Shown in pieces: positions 24,308 through 33,268 of a DNA stretch of 64,000 bases. Both the position numbers and the translations under genes were made by a program. Within the stretch, counting starts at the first letter, position 1. The number at the start of each line of letters is the position of its first letter. The notes beneath the pieces were generated by a model that worked only from the letters and a program-made list of their open reading frames with translations, did no database searches and had not been told where the DNA came from. Source of the stretch: CAIWHR01 sp963836265 (GTDB lineage Bacteria > Pseudomonadota > Gammaproteobacteria > Burkholderiales > Casimicrobiaceae); NCBI GenBank assembly GCA_963836265.1, contig CAWIIO010000006.1, forward strand, positions 186,001 through 250,000, written 5' to 3'.

Positions 24308-26302
24308 CTACCAATGGATCCCCTGCGTGAGCTGGGCAAAGGCCATTTGCTCGGGCGTGAGCTGCTGTTGTCGCGCTTCCTCGCCCTTCTTGCCCAGCGC
24401 GGCCGCCGAGTCGGGGAACATGTTGAATGCGGTGTTGAGCAGGATCTGGGTGAGCTTCGGCGCGATCGCGTGACAGACCGCGCCGAAGACGCCAAGTCGC
24501 GTCGCGATCCGCACCGGCTTGTAGACAATCGCTTCGACGACGAGATCGGCGGCCTGTTCGGGTGCGAGCGTCGGCACGTTTTCATACATCTTGGTCGGCG
24601 CGATCATCGGGGTGCGCACGAGGGGCATGTTGATCGTCGTGAAATGGATGCCCTTGTCGAGGAACTCCGAGGCCGCGCAGGCCGAGAAGGAGTCGAGCGC
24701 CGACTTCGACGCCACGTAGGCCGAGAACCGTGGCGCGTTCGACAGCACGCCGATCGACGAGATGTTGATGATGTGGCCGCGCTTCTGCGCGATCATGGCC
24801 GGCAGGAAGCCGAAGATCAGCCGCAGCGAGCCGAAATAGTTGAGCTGCATCGTTCGCTCGAAATCGTGGAACCGATCGAACGAATTGATGACGCCGCGTC
24901 GGATCGAGCGGCCGGCGTTGTTGACGAGGTAATCGCACGTGCCGTGCTCCTTCAGCACCCGCGCAACCAGCGCATCGCACGAGGCGAGATCGGAAATGTC
25001 GGCCGTACAGATCCAAGCTTTGCCGCCCAGCCTCTCGATCTCCTGCTTGGTCTCGACGAGCTTCTCTTCGCCGCGGGCGACGAGGATCACCTTCGCGCCG
25101 GCTTCGGCGAGCTTCAGCGCCGTCGCCCTGCCGATGCCCGACGAGGAACCTGTCACCACGACGACCTTGTCGCGGACGCGGCCTGAAAGGGTACGATCGA
25201 TGAAGAGGTCGGGGTCGAGGTTGCGCTCCCAGTAATCCCACAGTTTGGCGGCATAGGTCTCGACGTGGGGAACCGAGATGCCCGATCCCTTGAGCGCCTT
25301 CGTCGCCTCGCGGTTGTCGTAGCGCGTCGGCCAATTGATGAACTGGAAGACGTCCCTGGGGATCCCGAGGTCGGTGAGCACCGCCTTCACCATCCGCTTG
25401 ATGGGCGATAGCGAGCCGATGCCATAGAGGATCGGCGCCGGGATGAACCCGAACATCCGCGCGTTTACGCGCATCGTCATCTGCGGCGCGTGCCCCGCCC
25501 GGGCGAAGATGTTGAGGACTTCGCCGATCCGGTGCGGCGCTGGATCGGTCAGGTGGAAACACTTGCCGTCGAGCCCCTTCTTGTGGGCGAGGAAGTCGAG
25601 TGCAGCGGCGACGAAATCCACCGGCACGATGTTGATGCGCCCCCCCTCGATTCCGATCGTCGGCATCCACGGCGGCAGGGTCTGGCGCAGTTTCTGGATG
25701 AACTTGAAGAAATAGTACGGGCCGTCGATCTTGTCGATATAACCCGTTTTCGAGTCACCGACGACGAAACCGGGACGATAGATCCGATACGGGCGGGCGC
25801 ATTCGCGGCGGACGATGCCTTCCGAGTCGTGCTTGGTCCGGAAATACGGATGATCGAGGTCCTCGGCTTCCTCGAACATGTCCTCGCGGAACACCCCGTC
25901 GTAGAGACCGGCGGCGGCGATCGAGCTCACGTGATGGAAGCATCCGGCCTTGATCGTCTCCGCGAACTCGACGGCGTTGCGCGTGCCGTCGACATTGGCT
26001 TTCTGCTGGTCCTCGGGGCTCGCGGTGAGGTCGTAGACCGCCGCCAGATGGAAGAAGTGGCGCACCTTTCCGGCGAGCTTTTTCGTGTCGTCTGCGGAGA
26101 CGCCCAGGCTCGGCTTGCCGAGATCCCCGACAATGCCGATCACTTGCTTATCGGGCGCATGCCAGTAATCGTCCCGGAGTTCGGCGAGCTTCTTCGCCGA
26201 GCCCTTGCGCACGAGCACGTAGATCGGCTCGCCGCGCCGCAGGAGATTGGCGACGAGAAAGCGGCCGATGAAACCGGTTGCGCCGGTGACGAAGTACGCC
26301 AT
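24308..26302 (-). CDS. two-domain fatty acyl-CoA reductase (alcohol-forming type)
   Basis: A 664-residue fusion of two reductase domains. Residues 1-370 form an extended-SDR thioester reductase with NAD(P) motif GATGFIGRF near the N-terminus, VSSIAAAGLYDGVFREDMFE, the YFRTK catalytic Tyr-Lys, and IEGGRINIVPVDFVAAALDF. Residues from about 378 are a classical SDR: VVTGSSSGIGRATAL, VNNAGRSIRRG, INISSIGVL and YVASKSAL. Length and domain order match the Marinobacter acyl-CoA reductase that makes fatty alcohols from acyl-CoA, and blocks such as NLDPDLF, FERTMQLNYFGS and INMPLVRTPMIAPTK agree with it as I remember it. It probably supplies alcohol for wax ester made by the WS/DGAT 1.5 kb away. Confidence 0.85.
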   Translation of the reverse strand: MAYFVTGATGFIGRFLVANLLRRGEPIYVLVRKGSAKKLAELRDDYWHAPDKQVIGIVGDLGKPSLGVSADDTKKLAGKVRHFFHLAAVYDLTASPEDQQKANVDGTRNAVEFAETIKAGCFHHVSSIAAAGLYDGVFREDMFEEAEDLDHPYFRTKHDSEGIVRRECARPYRIYRPGFVVGDSKTGYIDKIDGPYYFFKFIQKLRQTLPPWMPTIGIEGGRINIVPVDFVAAALDFLAHKKGLDGKCFHLTDPAPHRIGEVLNIFARAGHAPQMTMRVNARMFGFIPAPILYGIGSLSPIKRMVKAVLTDLGIPRDVFQFINWPTRYDNREATKALKGSGISVPHVETYAAKLWDYWERNLDPDLFIDRTLSGRVRDKVVVVTGSSSGIGRATALKLAEAGAKVILVARGEEKLVETKQEIERLGGKAWICTADISDLASCDALVARVLKEHGTCDYLVNNAGRSIRRGVINSFDRFHDFERTMQLNYFGSLRLIFGFLPAMIAQKRGHIINISSIGVLSNAPRFSAYVASKSALDSFSACAASEFLDKGIHFTTINMPLVRTPMIAPTKMYENVPTLAPEQAADLVVEAIVYKPVRIATRLGVFGAVCHAIAPKLTQILLNTAFNMFPDSAAALGKKGEEARQQQLTPEQMAFAQLTQGIHW

Positions 26303-26597
26303 GACCTTCCTCCTTGCGGTGAATGGGCGGCGGCCACGGGACGGCAGCGCCGATCGGAGGGCGGCGTCGGCTTTGCCGCGGCCGCTTCCGCAGCGCCTCG
26401 GGCGGGCGGCGGCCCGTTTCGGCGCCCGCCCGATTATACCGGCGCGTTTTCCGGCGTCACGGCTGCCGGAGCAGGCTCCGACGCAGACGCAACGGCCTGC
26501 GGGCGACAGATGTTTAGTATGATTGCTCTAGCCGCGCGGCCTACAATCGTCAACGAGCCGGCGCCGGAGGCGAGCGCGGAGACGAGGAGAGCGGGCG

Positions 26598-27116
26598 ATG
26601 CGGAAGAAGGCCAGGGCAGGCGCAACAAAGGGCGAAGCGGGAGCGGTCGGCGACCTGTCGCAGGCGGTGCTCGACTCATCACACCAGATCTGGCTCGCGG
26701 GGTTGGGCGCGTTCGTCCGTGCTCGACAGGGCGGCATGCGGGTGTTCGACACGCTGGTCGAGCAAGGCGAGCGGCTCGAGCACAAGACGCGACGGGTCGC
26801 CACCGAAACCGCGGCTGCCGCGCGCGGCGCCGCGACGGCGAAGGCGAAGGAGATGCAGCAAATGGCCGGCGGAACGTGGGACAAGCTCGAGCAGGTTTTC
26901 GAGGATCGGGTTGCGCGGGCGTTGTCGAAGCTCGGTGTGTATACGCAAAACGACGTGCAGAAGCTCGCAGCGCGCGTCGACGCGCTGTCGGCTGCGGTAA
27001 ACGAGTTGCTGAAGGCGACGGGGACCGCGGCGAAACCCGCGCGCCAACCGGCTGCGAGCAAGACGCCCCGGAAGAAGTCGCGCGGGGCGACCGTGAAATC
27101 GACTGCGAAGAAGTAA
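26598..27116 (+). CDS. phasin, PhaF/PhaI type
   Basis: A 172-residue granule-associated protein. The segment SSHQIWLAGLGAFVRARQGG followed by VFDTLVEQGERLEHKTRR is characteristic of PhaF/PhaI phasins, which coat storage inclusions. The middle (AAARGAATAKAKEMQQMAGG) is Ala-rich and likely coiled, LGVYTQNDVQKLAARVDALS is the conserved C-terminal heptad block, and the tail is Lys/Arg-rich (PRKKSRGATVKS), as in PhaF proteins that also contact DNA. It is divergent from the acyl-CoA reductase across a 295-bp gap. In this context it may coat wax ester or triacylglycerol bodies as well as, or instead of, PHA. Confidence 0.8.
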   Translation: MRKKARAGATKGEAGAVGDLSQAVLDSSHQIWLAGLGAFVRARQGGMRVFDTLVEQGERLEHKTRRVATETAAAARGAATAKAKEMQQMAGGTWDKLEQVFEDRVARALSKLGVYTQNDVQKLAARVDALSAAVNELLKATGTAAKPARQPAASKTPRKKSRGATVKSTAKK

Positions 27117-27364
27117 CGCCGCGGCGACGCCTCTCGCGCGTCGTTCCGCGACATGCGGCCGCTGGCGCGGCGCGCGAAGACAAGGCCGCAGGGCGCGGCA
27201 ACTAGCGATTGCCTCGCCGTCGGTTCCTGCGACGCGCATTTGCCGTCGATGCCTGTTGCGCTCTTTCCCCAACCGGGCGTGGCGGCGCTCGTCGCGCCCT
27301 TCGCACCGCCGGGCGACATGCCGGGCGCCCTCTCTCCCTCGGCGGTTCGCTCCGCCGCTCTCGC

Positions 27365-27643
27365 TCAGTCACGATTGAGCTTGTCGACCTGTTTCACGTA
27401 ATTCTGCATCGCGTCGTCGCGGCTCATACCCCTCAACTTGGCCCACGCGTCGTACTTCGCGCCACCGACGAAGTCGAATCCTCCGGGACGCTCCCCTTTT
27501 ACGTCGCCGTCGGTCGCCTGCTTGTAATACGAATAGAGCTTCAGCAGCGTCGCGTTGTCGGGCTTTTTCCGCGTCTGCTTCGCGGCCGCGGCCGCGGCCG
27601 CGAACTTTGCCTTCAGGTCCTCCTTCTTCGGCGCGGCGGCCAT
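27365..27643 (-). CDS. acyl-CoA-binding protein
   Basis: A 92-residue ACBP, a four-helix protein that binds long-chain acyl-CoA esters and shuttles them between enzymes. Conserved elements are LLKLYSYYKQATDGDVKGERP and KYDAWAKLRGMSRDDAMQNYV, given here as separate blocks, with the Tyr-Lys acyl-CoA contacts preserved. ACBPs are common in eukaryotes and patchy in bacteria. It diverges from the wax ester synthase gene with 129 bp between starts, likely a shared regulatory region. The 248-bp gap on the other side, toward the phasin gene, is convergent and shows nothing I can identify. Confidence 0.88.
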   Translation of the reverse strand: MAAAPKKEDLKAKFAAAAAAAKQTRKKPDNATLLKLYSYYKQATDGDVKGERPGGFDFVGGAKYDAWAKLRGMSRDDAMQNYVKQVDKLNRD

Positions 27644-27772
27644 TTGCGATCCTCCTCGCTTTCGGTTATCCGGTGCCGGGACATCTATGCTACTTTAGCG
27701 CGAAGCTGAAAACGCGCGCAAACGACCCCCGGCCGCCAACGCCAGCCCCGCGATTCGCTTTCTGCTACCCCG

Positions 27773-29230
27773 ATGCCACGACGGGAAAAAATTTCCACGG
27801 TCGATACGGCCTGGTTGCGGATGGATCGTCCGAGCAACCTGATGATGATCTGCGGGGTGATGATCTTCCGCGAACGAGTGGATTTCAGGCGGTTGCGCGC
27901 GGTGATCGAAAAGCGCTGGCTTCGGTTCGACCGCTTCCGTCAGCGCCCCGTCCAGTCGGTCGCGGGCGCGTTCTGGGAAGCCGACGAGCGCTTCGACCTC
28001 GACCACCATGTCGTCCGCGTCGCATTGCGGGGGAAAGCCGGAAAGAGCGAGCTGCAAAGGCTCGTGAGCCGGCTCGCGGCGAGGAGGCTCGATCCCGCGC
28101 ACCCGCTGTGGCAGTTCCACCTCATCGAGAATTTCGATGGCGGCAGCGCGCTCGTCGCGCGCATCCACCACTGCTATGCCGACGGCATCGCGCTGGTGCA
28201 GGTGATGCTGTCGATGACGGATGCCGGGGCGAAGGGGCCGCCCGCGATGCCACCGCCGCCTGCGCGCAAGCGGCGCGCAGCCGGCGACGACGATGCATTG
28301 GCACAGTTCGTCGCACCGCTCGCGGACGCGATGAGGACTGCGCTCAAGATCGGCTCGACGCTGATCGAAAAAGGCGTCGAGCTATGGGCCGATCCTGCCA
28401 GGGCCGTAGCGCTCGCCGAGCAGGGCGGAGCGCTGACGGCGGAGATCGCGAAGCTCGCGCTGATGGGCGAGGACTCGCGGACGAGGTTCAAGGGCACCCC
28501 GGCTGCCACCAAGCGGGTCGCCTGGGCGGAGCCGATCCCGCTGCCCGAAGTGAAGGCCGTCGGCAAAGCACTGGGGGCGTCGGTCAACGACGTGCTCCTC
28601 TCCTGCGTCGCAGGGGCGCTGCGTCAATATCTGGTCCGCAAAGGCGACCCGACGGAAGGCGTGATGGTGAGGGCATTGGTGCCGGTCAACCTGCGTCCGC
28701 TCGAGAAAGCCTACCGGCTCGGCAACCACTTCGGCGTCGTGTTCCTCGAATTGCCGATCGGCATCGAGAACCCCGTCGAGCGCCTCTACGCCGTGCGCGC
28801 CAACATGCGATCGCTCAAAGGGAGCTTCCAGCCGATTCTCACCCTGGGACTCCTCGCCGCGGCCGGGGCGGGACCGAAGCTCCTCCAGGACCAGCTCGTC
28901 GCCGTGCTTGCGCGCAATGCGAGCGCGGTGATGACCAACGTGCCCGGCCCGCAACAACCGCTCTACATGGCGGGCCGGAAAATCGGCCGTTTCATGTTCT
29001 GGGTCCCGCAATCGGGCGACATCGGCATGGGCGTGTCGATCCTGTCGTACGATGGAGAGGTCCAGTTCGCCCTCATCACCGACCGGGGGCTCGTCCCCGA
29101 TCCCGGGCGTGTCATCGCCCACTTCGAACCCGAATTCGAGAAGCTCGTGTTGACGACGCTGCTGTCGCCGTGGCCTCGGGAGGGCGATCTCGACCCCGGG
29201 ATCGCGGCGGAAGCGATGAGCGCTGCGTGA
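27773..29230 (+). CDS. wax ester synthase / diacylglycerol O-acyltransferase
   Basis: Joins acyl-CoA to a fatty alcohol (wax ester) or diacylglycerol (triacylglycerol). The 485-residue protein has the catalytic HHxxxDG motif as HHCYADG at residues 132-138 and the upstream HPLWQFHLIEN (PLW motif). The C-terminal half has GASVNDVLLSCVAGALRQYL (NDVVLA-like motif) and TNVPGPQQPLYMAG. These are the defining blocks of the bacterial WS/DGAT family, and the length is typical. It sits with acyl-CoA reductase, ACBP and phasin genes, which supports a wax ester or TAG role over other acyltransferase functions. Confidence 0.92.
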   Translation: MPRREKISTVDTAWLRMDRPSNLMMICGVMIFRERVDFRRLRAVIEKRWLRFDRFRQRPVQSVAGAFWEADERFDLDHHVVRVALRGKAGKSELQRLVSRLAARRLDPAHPLWQFHLIENFDGGSALVARIHHCYADGIALVQVMLSMTDAGAKGPPAMPPPPARKRRAAGDDDALAQFVAPLADAMRTALKIGSTLIEKGVELWADPARAVALAEQGGALTAEIAKLALMGEDSRTRFKGTPAATKRVAWAEPIPLPEVKAVGKALGASVNDVLLSCVAGALRQYLVRKGDPTEGVMVRALVPVNLRPLEKAYRLGNHFGVVFLELPIGIENPVERLYAVRANMRSLKGSFQPILTLGLLAAAGAGPKLLQDQLVAVLARNASAVMTNVPGPQQPLYMAGRKIGRFMFWVPQSGDIGMGVSILSYDGEVQFALITDRGLVPDPGRVIAHFEPEFEKLVLTTLLSPWPREGDLDPGIAAEAMSAA

Positions 29231-29237
29231 TGAACAT

Positions 29238-29307
29238 CGTTCCCGCGGAAGCGGGGGCCCAGCTCGTCGGCGAAAGCCACCGGATTCCCGCCTTCGCGGG
29301 AATGACG
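29238..29307. repeat. dispersed hairpin repeat (REP-like)
   Basis: Two related GC hairpins lie between the convergent WS/DGAT and solute-binding genes. The right one is perfect: ATTCCCGC (29284-29291), loop CTTC, GCGGGAAT (29296-29303). The left one (29238-29257, CGTTCCCGCGGAAGCGGGGG) is imperfect. Translated, this type gives the familiar spurious peptides PAFAGMT on one strand and RFRGND on the other, a common dispersed repeat of proteobacteria. It could also act as a bidirectional terminator. Confidence 0.6.
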
Positions 29308-29317
29308 AATTAGCGGC

Positions 29318-30289
29318 CTACGGCCACGCCGGATACGTATTGGGGACGGAAAACGCTTCCTTGAGGAGCGGGCTCATGGGGACCGTCAGCTCCTTGGTCG
29401 TGAACCACTTCGCGTACAGCCGCCGAATCTCGCCGGATTGAAACAGGTCGATCAGCGCGCGGTTGACGATCTTCTCGAGCTGCGGCTCGTCCTTGCGCAT
29501 CATGATGGCGTAGGGCTCGACCGACAGGTACTTGCCGACGACGACGAAATCGTCAGGCTTCGCCGCTTTGGAGATGAGTCCGTAGAGCAATACGTCATCC
29601 ATCGGAAACGCGACAGCCCTGCCGTCCTCGACCGCCTTGAACGCTTCGTCGTGGTCCCTGGCCTCGATGATGGTGAGCTTCAGGAGCCGCTCCTCGTTCA
29701 GCTTCTTCAGCATCTTCTCGCTGGTCGTGCCCTTGGTGACGACGACGGTCTTGCCGCGGAGGTCATCGACACTGTTGATGTTCGCCGACGTCTTCGCCAG
29801 CATCTTGATACCGGCGATGAACGTCGTGTAGGCGAACGCGACCTGCTTCGCGCGCTCGCGCGTGTTGGTCGTGGAACCGCACTCGAGGTCGATCTTGTTC
29901 TCCAGCAGCGCGGGGATCCGGTTGGCCGAGCTCACCGGCACATACTTGACGTCGAGTCGCGGCATCTTGAGCTCGGCCTTGATGGCATCGGCGACCCTGA
30001 GGCAGAGGTCGACCGAGTATCCCTGCGGCTGCCTCTGCGCGTCGAGAAACGAAAACGGCACCGACGCTTCGCGTACGCCGATGATGATGGTGCCCGTGTC
30101 GCGAATGCGTTTCAGCGTGTCGATCTTGTCGGCAGCGACCCGCGTGTCCTGTGGGGAGGCTGGGCCGGCCGGTGTCGCCGCAGGCGCCGGCTTTGCCGGA
30201 GCCTTGTTCTGCGCGACGGCGGGCAGAGCTGGCAGGCCGACGGCGAGCGCCGACGCGATCACCACGAGCGAGAGCCTTGCAGCGGTCAT
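29318..30289 (-). CDS. amino-acid ABC transporter substrate-binding protein (family 3)
   Basis: A 323-residue periplasmic protein with signal peptide core LSLVVIASALAVGLPALPAVA, then a low-complexity Ala/Pro linker. The family 3 binding fold follows: IRDTGTIIIGVREASVPFSF, GYSVDLCLRVADAIK, ALLENKIDLECGSTTNTRER, LRGKTVVVTKGTTSEKML and MDDVLLYGLI. This pattern resembles GltI/AatJ glutamate-aspartate binding proteins. The ATG at 30289 follows a strong GAAGGAGG ribosome binding site. No permease or ATPase gene is adjacent, so it is an orphan or works with a transporter encoded elsewhere. Confidence 0.85.
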   Translation of the reverse strand: MTAARLSLVVIASALAVGLPALPAVAQNKAPAKPAPAATPAGPASPQDTRVAADKIDTLKRIRDTGTIIIGVREASVPFSFLDAQRQPQGYSVDLCLRVADAIKAELKMPRLDVKYVPVSSANRIPALLENKIDLECGSTTNTRERAKQVAFAYTTFIAGIKMLAKTSANINSVDDLRGKTVVVTKGTTSEKMLKKLNEERLLKLTIIEARDHDEAFKAVEDGRAVAFPMDDVLLYGLISKAAKPDDFVVVGKYLSVEPYAIMMRKDEPQLEKIVNRALIDLFQSGEIRRLYAKWFTTKELTVPMSPLLKEAFSVPNTYPAWP

Positions 30290-30320
30290 CACAGCCTCCT
30301 TCGCCCGGCGTGCGGCGCTC

Positions 30321-31097
30321 CTAGCCGAGCCCGGCGCTGGCCTGCTCGACGTCGAGGCGCTCCATGGCGTCGGCTGGTTTGCAGGCGGCCGCTTCTCCGT
30401 AGAGCTTCTCCGCCTCGGCGAGGCGTGCCTTGCCGAACAGCATGACGAGACCGCGTGCGTATTCGATGCGGGCAATCGCCGATTCGGGATCGAGTTTCAA
30501 TGCCTTCTGAAAATGCTCGATCGCCGAATCCCTTTTTGCACCGTACGTCATTGCGGCGACGATTCCACCGACCTTGTCGATGACCTCCGCCTGAAAGCTG
30601 CCGTACGCGGTGTGCGCGTCGGCGTGCTTCGGCTGGAGCTTGAGCGTCGTTGTCAGCGCTTCCTTGACCTTGCCGCCCAGTCCCTGCGCCAGCGCCTTGG
30701 CGACCGAGAGGCTCTGGCTGTAGCGGCCGAGCGCATAGGCGTAAAAATAATGCGCGTTTGGATCCTTGGGCGCTTCGCCGCGCCGTGATTCGGCCCAGCT
30801 CGCCGCCTCTTCGAGCAGCGCGAGCTTGATCTTGTCGTTCTTCTCGAGATTCGTCGCGTAGACGACCTGCGCCTTCACCGCCGCGTGGATCCCACCCCCA
30901 CCCGCGGCAACACCCGCCTCGGCGGCCGGCGCGAAATCGCCCGCATGATAGAGGCGCCACGCTTCCAGCACTGCCGGGGATTTGGGCAGAGGCTCGCAGT
31001 CGCCCTTGTGCAGACGCGGCCAGTGCTTCTTCAGCGTCGCCGGGTCACGCACATAGGACTTGTCCGGAAAGGGGAACCTTGTCCACTTCTTCGCCAC
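30321..31097 (-). CDS. TPR-repeat protein
   Basis: A 258-residue cytoplasmic protein starting at GTG 31097. From about residue 40 it is alpha-helical with TPR-like units: AWRLYHAGDFAPAAEAG, PNAHYFYAYALGRYS, ALTTTLKLQPKHADAHTAYG, AIEHFQKALKLDPESAIARI and LAEAEKLYGEAAACKPADA. The N-terminus (KWTRFPFPDKSYVRDPATLK) is distinctive but not assigned to a domain by me. It begins 13 bp after the upstream tetR-like gene, so they are probably co-transcribed. TPRs mediate protein contacts; the partner is unknown. Confidence 0.7.
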   Translation of the reverse strand: MAKKWTRFPFPDKSYVRDPATLKKHWPRLHKGDCEPLPKSPAVLEAWRLYHAGDFAPAAEAGVAAGGGGIHAAVKAQVVYATNLEKNDKIKLALLEEAASWAESRRGEAPKDPNAHYFYAYALGRYSQSLSVAKALAQGLGGKVKEALTTTLKLQPKHADAHTAYGSFQAEVIDKVGGIVAAMTYGAKRDSAIEHFQKALKLDPESAIARIEYARGLVMLFGKARLAEAEKLYGEAAACKPADAMERLDVEQASAGLG

Positions 31098-31110
31098 TGC
31101 GGGGTCTCCG

Positions 31111-31758
31111 TCAAAGATAGTCGGCGCCCAGCCGATCGATCAGGACGCGGGCATCGCCGACGAGATACGGTGCAATCAGCGCAAGCACCTGATAGGCCCC
31201 GCGGCCGGCGTCGGGCTCGCGGGCATCCTCGCCGGGGCCGTCACCGATGCGGGCGAACGACTGCCAATAGGTTGCCACGAGCACGACGTTTCTTGCGAGC
31301 GCCGCGATTTCGCGCTCGGTCGCCGTCATCGTTCCCGCCGCAACGAGGCCGCGACACAACTCTATCACGGTCGCGCCGCCCTGACGGAGCAGACGCCCGA
31401 ACCGCACGCCGACCGCCCGATCGCGCGCGGCAAGCTCGTCCAGGTCCCGATAGAGGAAGCGGTATCGCCCCATCAGCTCGAACAGCAGATGCAGCCAGAG
31501 CCAGAGGTCCTCGATGTGGATTTGGCGGCCACCCGGATCGGCGAGCAGCGGCTTGAGCCTCGACTCGAACTCTTCATACAGCTCGCCGATGATCTCGCCC
31601 TTATTCCGAAAATGGTAATACAGATTGCCGGGACTTATGTTCATTTCGCCGGCGATGTCGGCGGTGGTGACCCGCGGCGCACCGTCCCGGTTGAAGAGCG
31701 CGAGGCTCGTCTCGAGAATCCGCTCGCGCGTGCGGCGGGGGCGTTTTTTTTCGGCCAT
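31111..31758 (-). CDS. TetR-family transcriptional regulator
   Basis: A 215-residue repressor-type protein. The N-terminal helix-turn-helix is RERILETSLALFNRDGAPRV followed by TTADIAGEMNISPGNLYYHFRNK. The C-terminal ligand domain (LWLWLHLLFELMGRYRFLYRD) matches TetR_C families found beside lipid genes. It lies 106 bp downstream of the patatin gene and upstream of a TPR protein. Its operator and ligand are not evident; regulation of the lipid genes is plausible from position only. Confidence 0.85.
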   Translation of the reverse strand: MAEKKRPRRTRERILETSLALFNRDGAPRVTTADIAGEMNISPGNLYYHFRNKGEIIGELYEEFESRLKPLLADPGGRQIHIEDLWLWLHLLFELMGRYRFLYRDLDELAARDRAVGVRFGRLLRQGGATVIELCRGLVAAGTMTATEREIAALARNVVLVATYWQSFARIGDGPGEDAREPDAGRGAYQVLALIAPYLVGDARVLIDRLGADYL

Positions 31759-31864
31759 CGCGCGTGCGGCGGAGGAGGTTCGGGCGGCGGCGCCGGCGGC
31801 GCAGATTTGCGGGCGCGGCCGGAATGTTACTACGCGGCGCTCCGTGGCTGGGCAACGGGCGTTG

Positions 31865-33130
31865 CTACGGGCTCGTCGCGAGCCAGCACTCGAGCTGATC
31901 GAGCACGTGTTTCAAGTCGCGGGCCGTGCGCCGCACATCGGCACCGGGCTGCGGATGGAGCGGGCGCGGATCCGTCAACGCGTCGATGATCCCGCGCACC
32001 GGATCGGCAAGGCGCTCGCGCCTGAGCGAGATGCCATGGCGCGCGAGCAGCGGCGCCAGCAGGTCGGCGCGGCCGAGGAGGTTCTGCCGCGTCTTCCCGT
32101 AGGCGGCCGCACACAGTCGCTTGCGCTGCCCGTAGCTGAAGATGTTCGCGAAGAACATGTCGGCGTCTTCGCGGTCCGGCTCGAACAGCACGACGTCGGC
32201 GCTCGGGTACTGACGCCGGTATTTCTCCATCCCGACCCGCATCCGCGAGTGGATGATGGCGCGGAACGTCTGCGACAACACGATCGGCAGCCCGCCCCGG
32301 TTCAGCTTCTCCACGGTGAGCCGTCCGCCGCGCGCCGCCTTGCTCGCGTCGAAGGGCACCAGGGGATTCACGCACAGCAGCAGCGCCACGCCTTCCTCGA
32401 GCGCGACCGATGCGTGCAGCGTCTTGTTGAGCGCGCCGTCGACGTAGTGCTCGCCGCCGATCATCACCGGTGGAAACATTCCCGGCAACGCGGACGATGC
32501 CTCGATCGCGACGGAGATCGGGACGCGATCTCGCCCCGGCGCGCCGAAAGTCACCGACTGGCCCGTGTCGAGGTTGGTCGCGACCAGGAACAGTTTGCGC
32601 TCGAGCCTGCGGAAATCATCGGTGCGGCCGGGGGCGGCGAACAGGCGGCGCAGGAAATCCCCGACCGCCGCGTTGTCGAACATGCCGGTCGGCATCGCGT
32701 GCGACAGCGTTGCGAACGACGCCATCAGTCCGTGCTGGAAGGGATCGCGCAGGTACTGCAGCGTTGCCAGCGCGAGGAGCCGCGGGAGCGAAGATGCGCG
32801 CAACGCGAACTCCGCGAAGGCCGGACGAAGGAAGACTTCCGGCGTCAGCGCCGCATCGGCGCCGTCGTCGATGAACAGTCGGTACATCTGCGCCGGCGAG
32901 ATGCCGTTTGCGAGCGCGGCGGCGACGAAGCTCCCGGACGAGACGCCGACGTAGACGTCGAGATCCGCAAGGTCGATGCCCTCGAGCGAGTCGGTCAGCG
33001 CCAGCAGGGCGCCGACCTCGTAGATCCCGCCCAATGGGCCGCCGCCCGCCAGGGCAAGGCCCACGCGCGGACGCGGCCATCGCTGCCGCCGGTCGCGGCG
33101 CGTGCGTCCGGTTGCATTCGCTGCCGGCAT
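31865..33130 (-). CDS. patatin-like phospholipase
   Basis: A 421-residue lipid acyl hydrolase with a Ser-Asp dyad. The oxyanion segment is GGGPLGG near residues 29-35, the nucleophile motif GxSxG is GVSSG (Ser64), and the Asp lies in HYVDGALNK near residue 223. The N-terminus is basic with no signal peptide, so the protein is probably cytoplasmic. Patatins are known to release fatty acids from phospholipids and, in some bacteria, from storage lipids. Placed among phasin and wax ester genes, it is a candidate for mobilising the store. Confidence 0.85.
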   Translation of the reverse strand: MPAANATGRTRRDRRQRWPRPRVGLALAGGGPLGGIYEVGALLALTDSLEGIDLADLDVYVGVSSGSFVAAALANGISPAQMYRLFIDDGADAALTPEVFLRPAFAEFALRASSLPRLLALATLQYLRDPFQHGLMASFATLSHAMPTGMFDNAAVGDFLRRLFAAPGRTDDFRRLERKLFLVATNLDTGQSVTFGAPGRDRVPISVAIEASSALPGMFPPVMIGGEHYVDGALNKTLHASVALEEGVALLLCVNPLVPFDASKAARGGRLTVEKLNRGGLPIVLSQTFRAIIHSRMRVGMEKYRRQYPSADVVLFEPDREDADMFFANIFSYGQRKRLCAAAYGKTRQNLLGRADLLAPLLARHGISLRRERLADPVRGIIDALTDPRPLHPQPGADVRRTARDLKHVLDQLECWLATSP

Positions 33131-33268
33131 CGAACCTCCCTCCAGCGATTTCGCGCCAACCGGCCGCCGCCGAGGTGCGAAGCGCGATCCCCGAGGGCGG
33201 CGTCGCCGCGAAACGTCCGCTGGCGCGGAGGACGGGTCCGAAACCCGGGCGGCGCGAATCTTACTGCG

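Noticed and set aside
24308..26302. Reading the 664-residue reductase as two fused unrelated genes or an assembly chimera
   Set aside because: Length and domain order match the known two-domain bacterial fatty acyl-CoA reductases.
26500..26560. TATGAT and TACAAT as possible -10 boxes for the phasin gene
   Set aside because: Neither has a -35 match at suitable spacing, so I did not list a promoter; the divergent gap 26303-26597 probably holds one.
29230..29313. A short peptide-like continuation containing PAFAGMT after the WS/DGAT gene
   Set aside because: This is translation of a dispersed hairpin repeat, not a gene.
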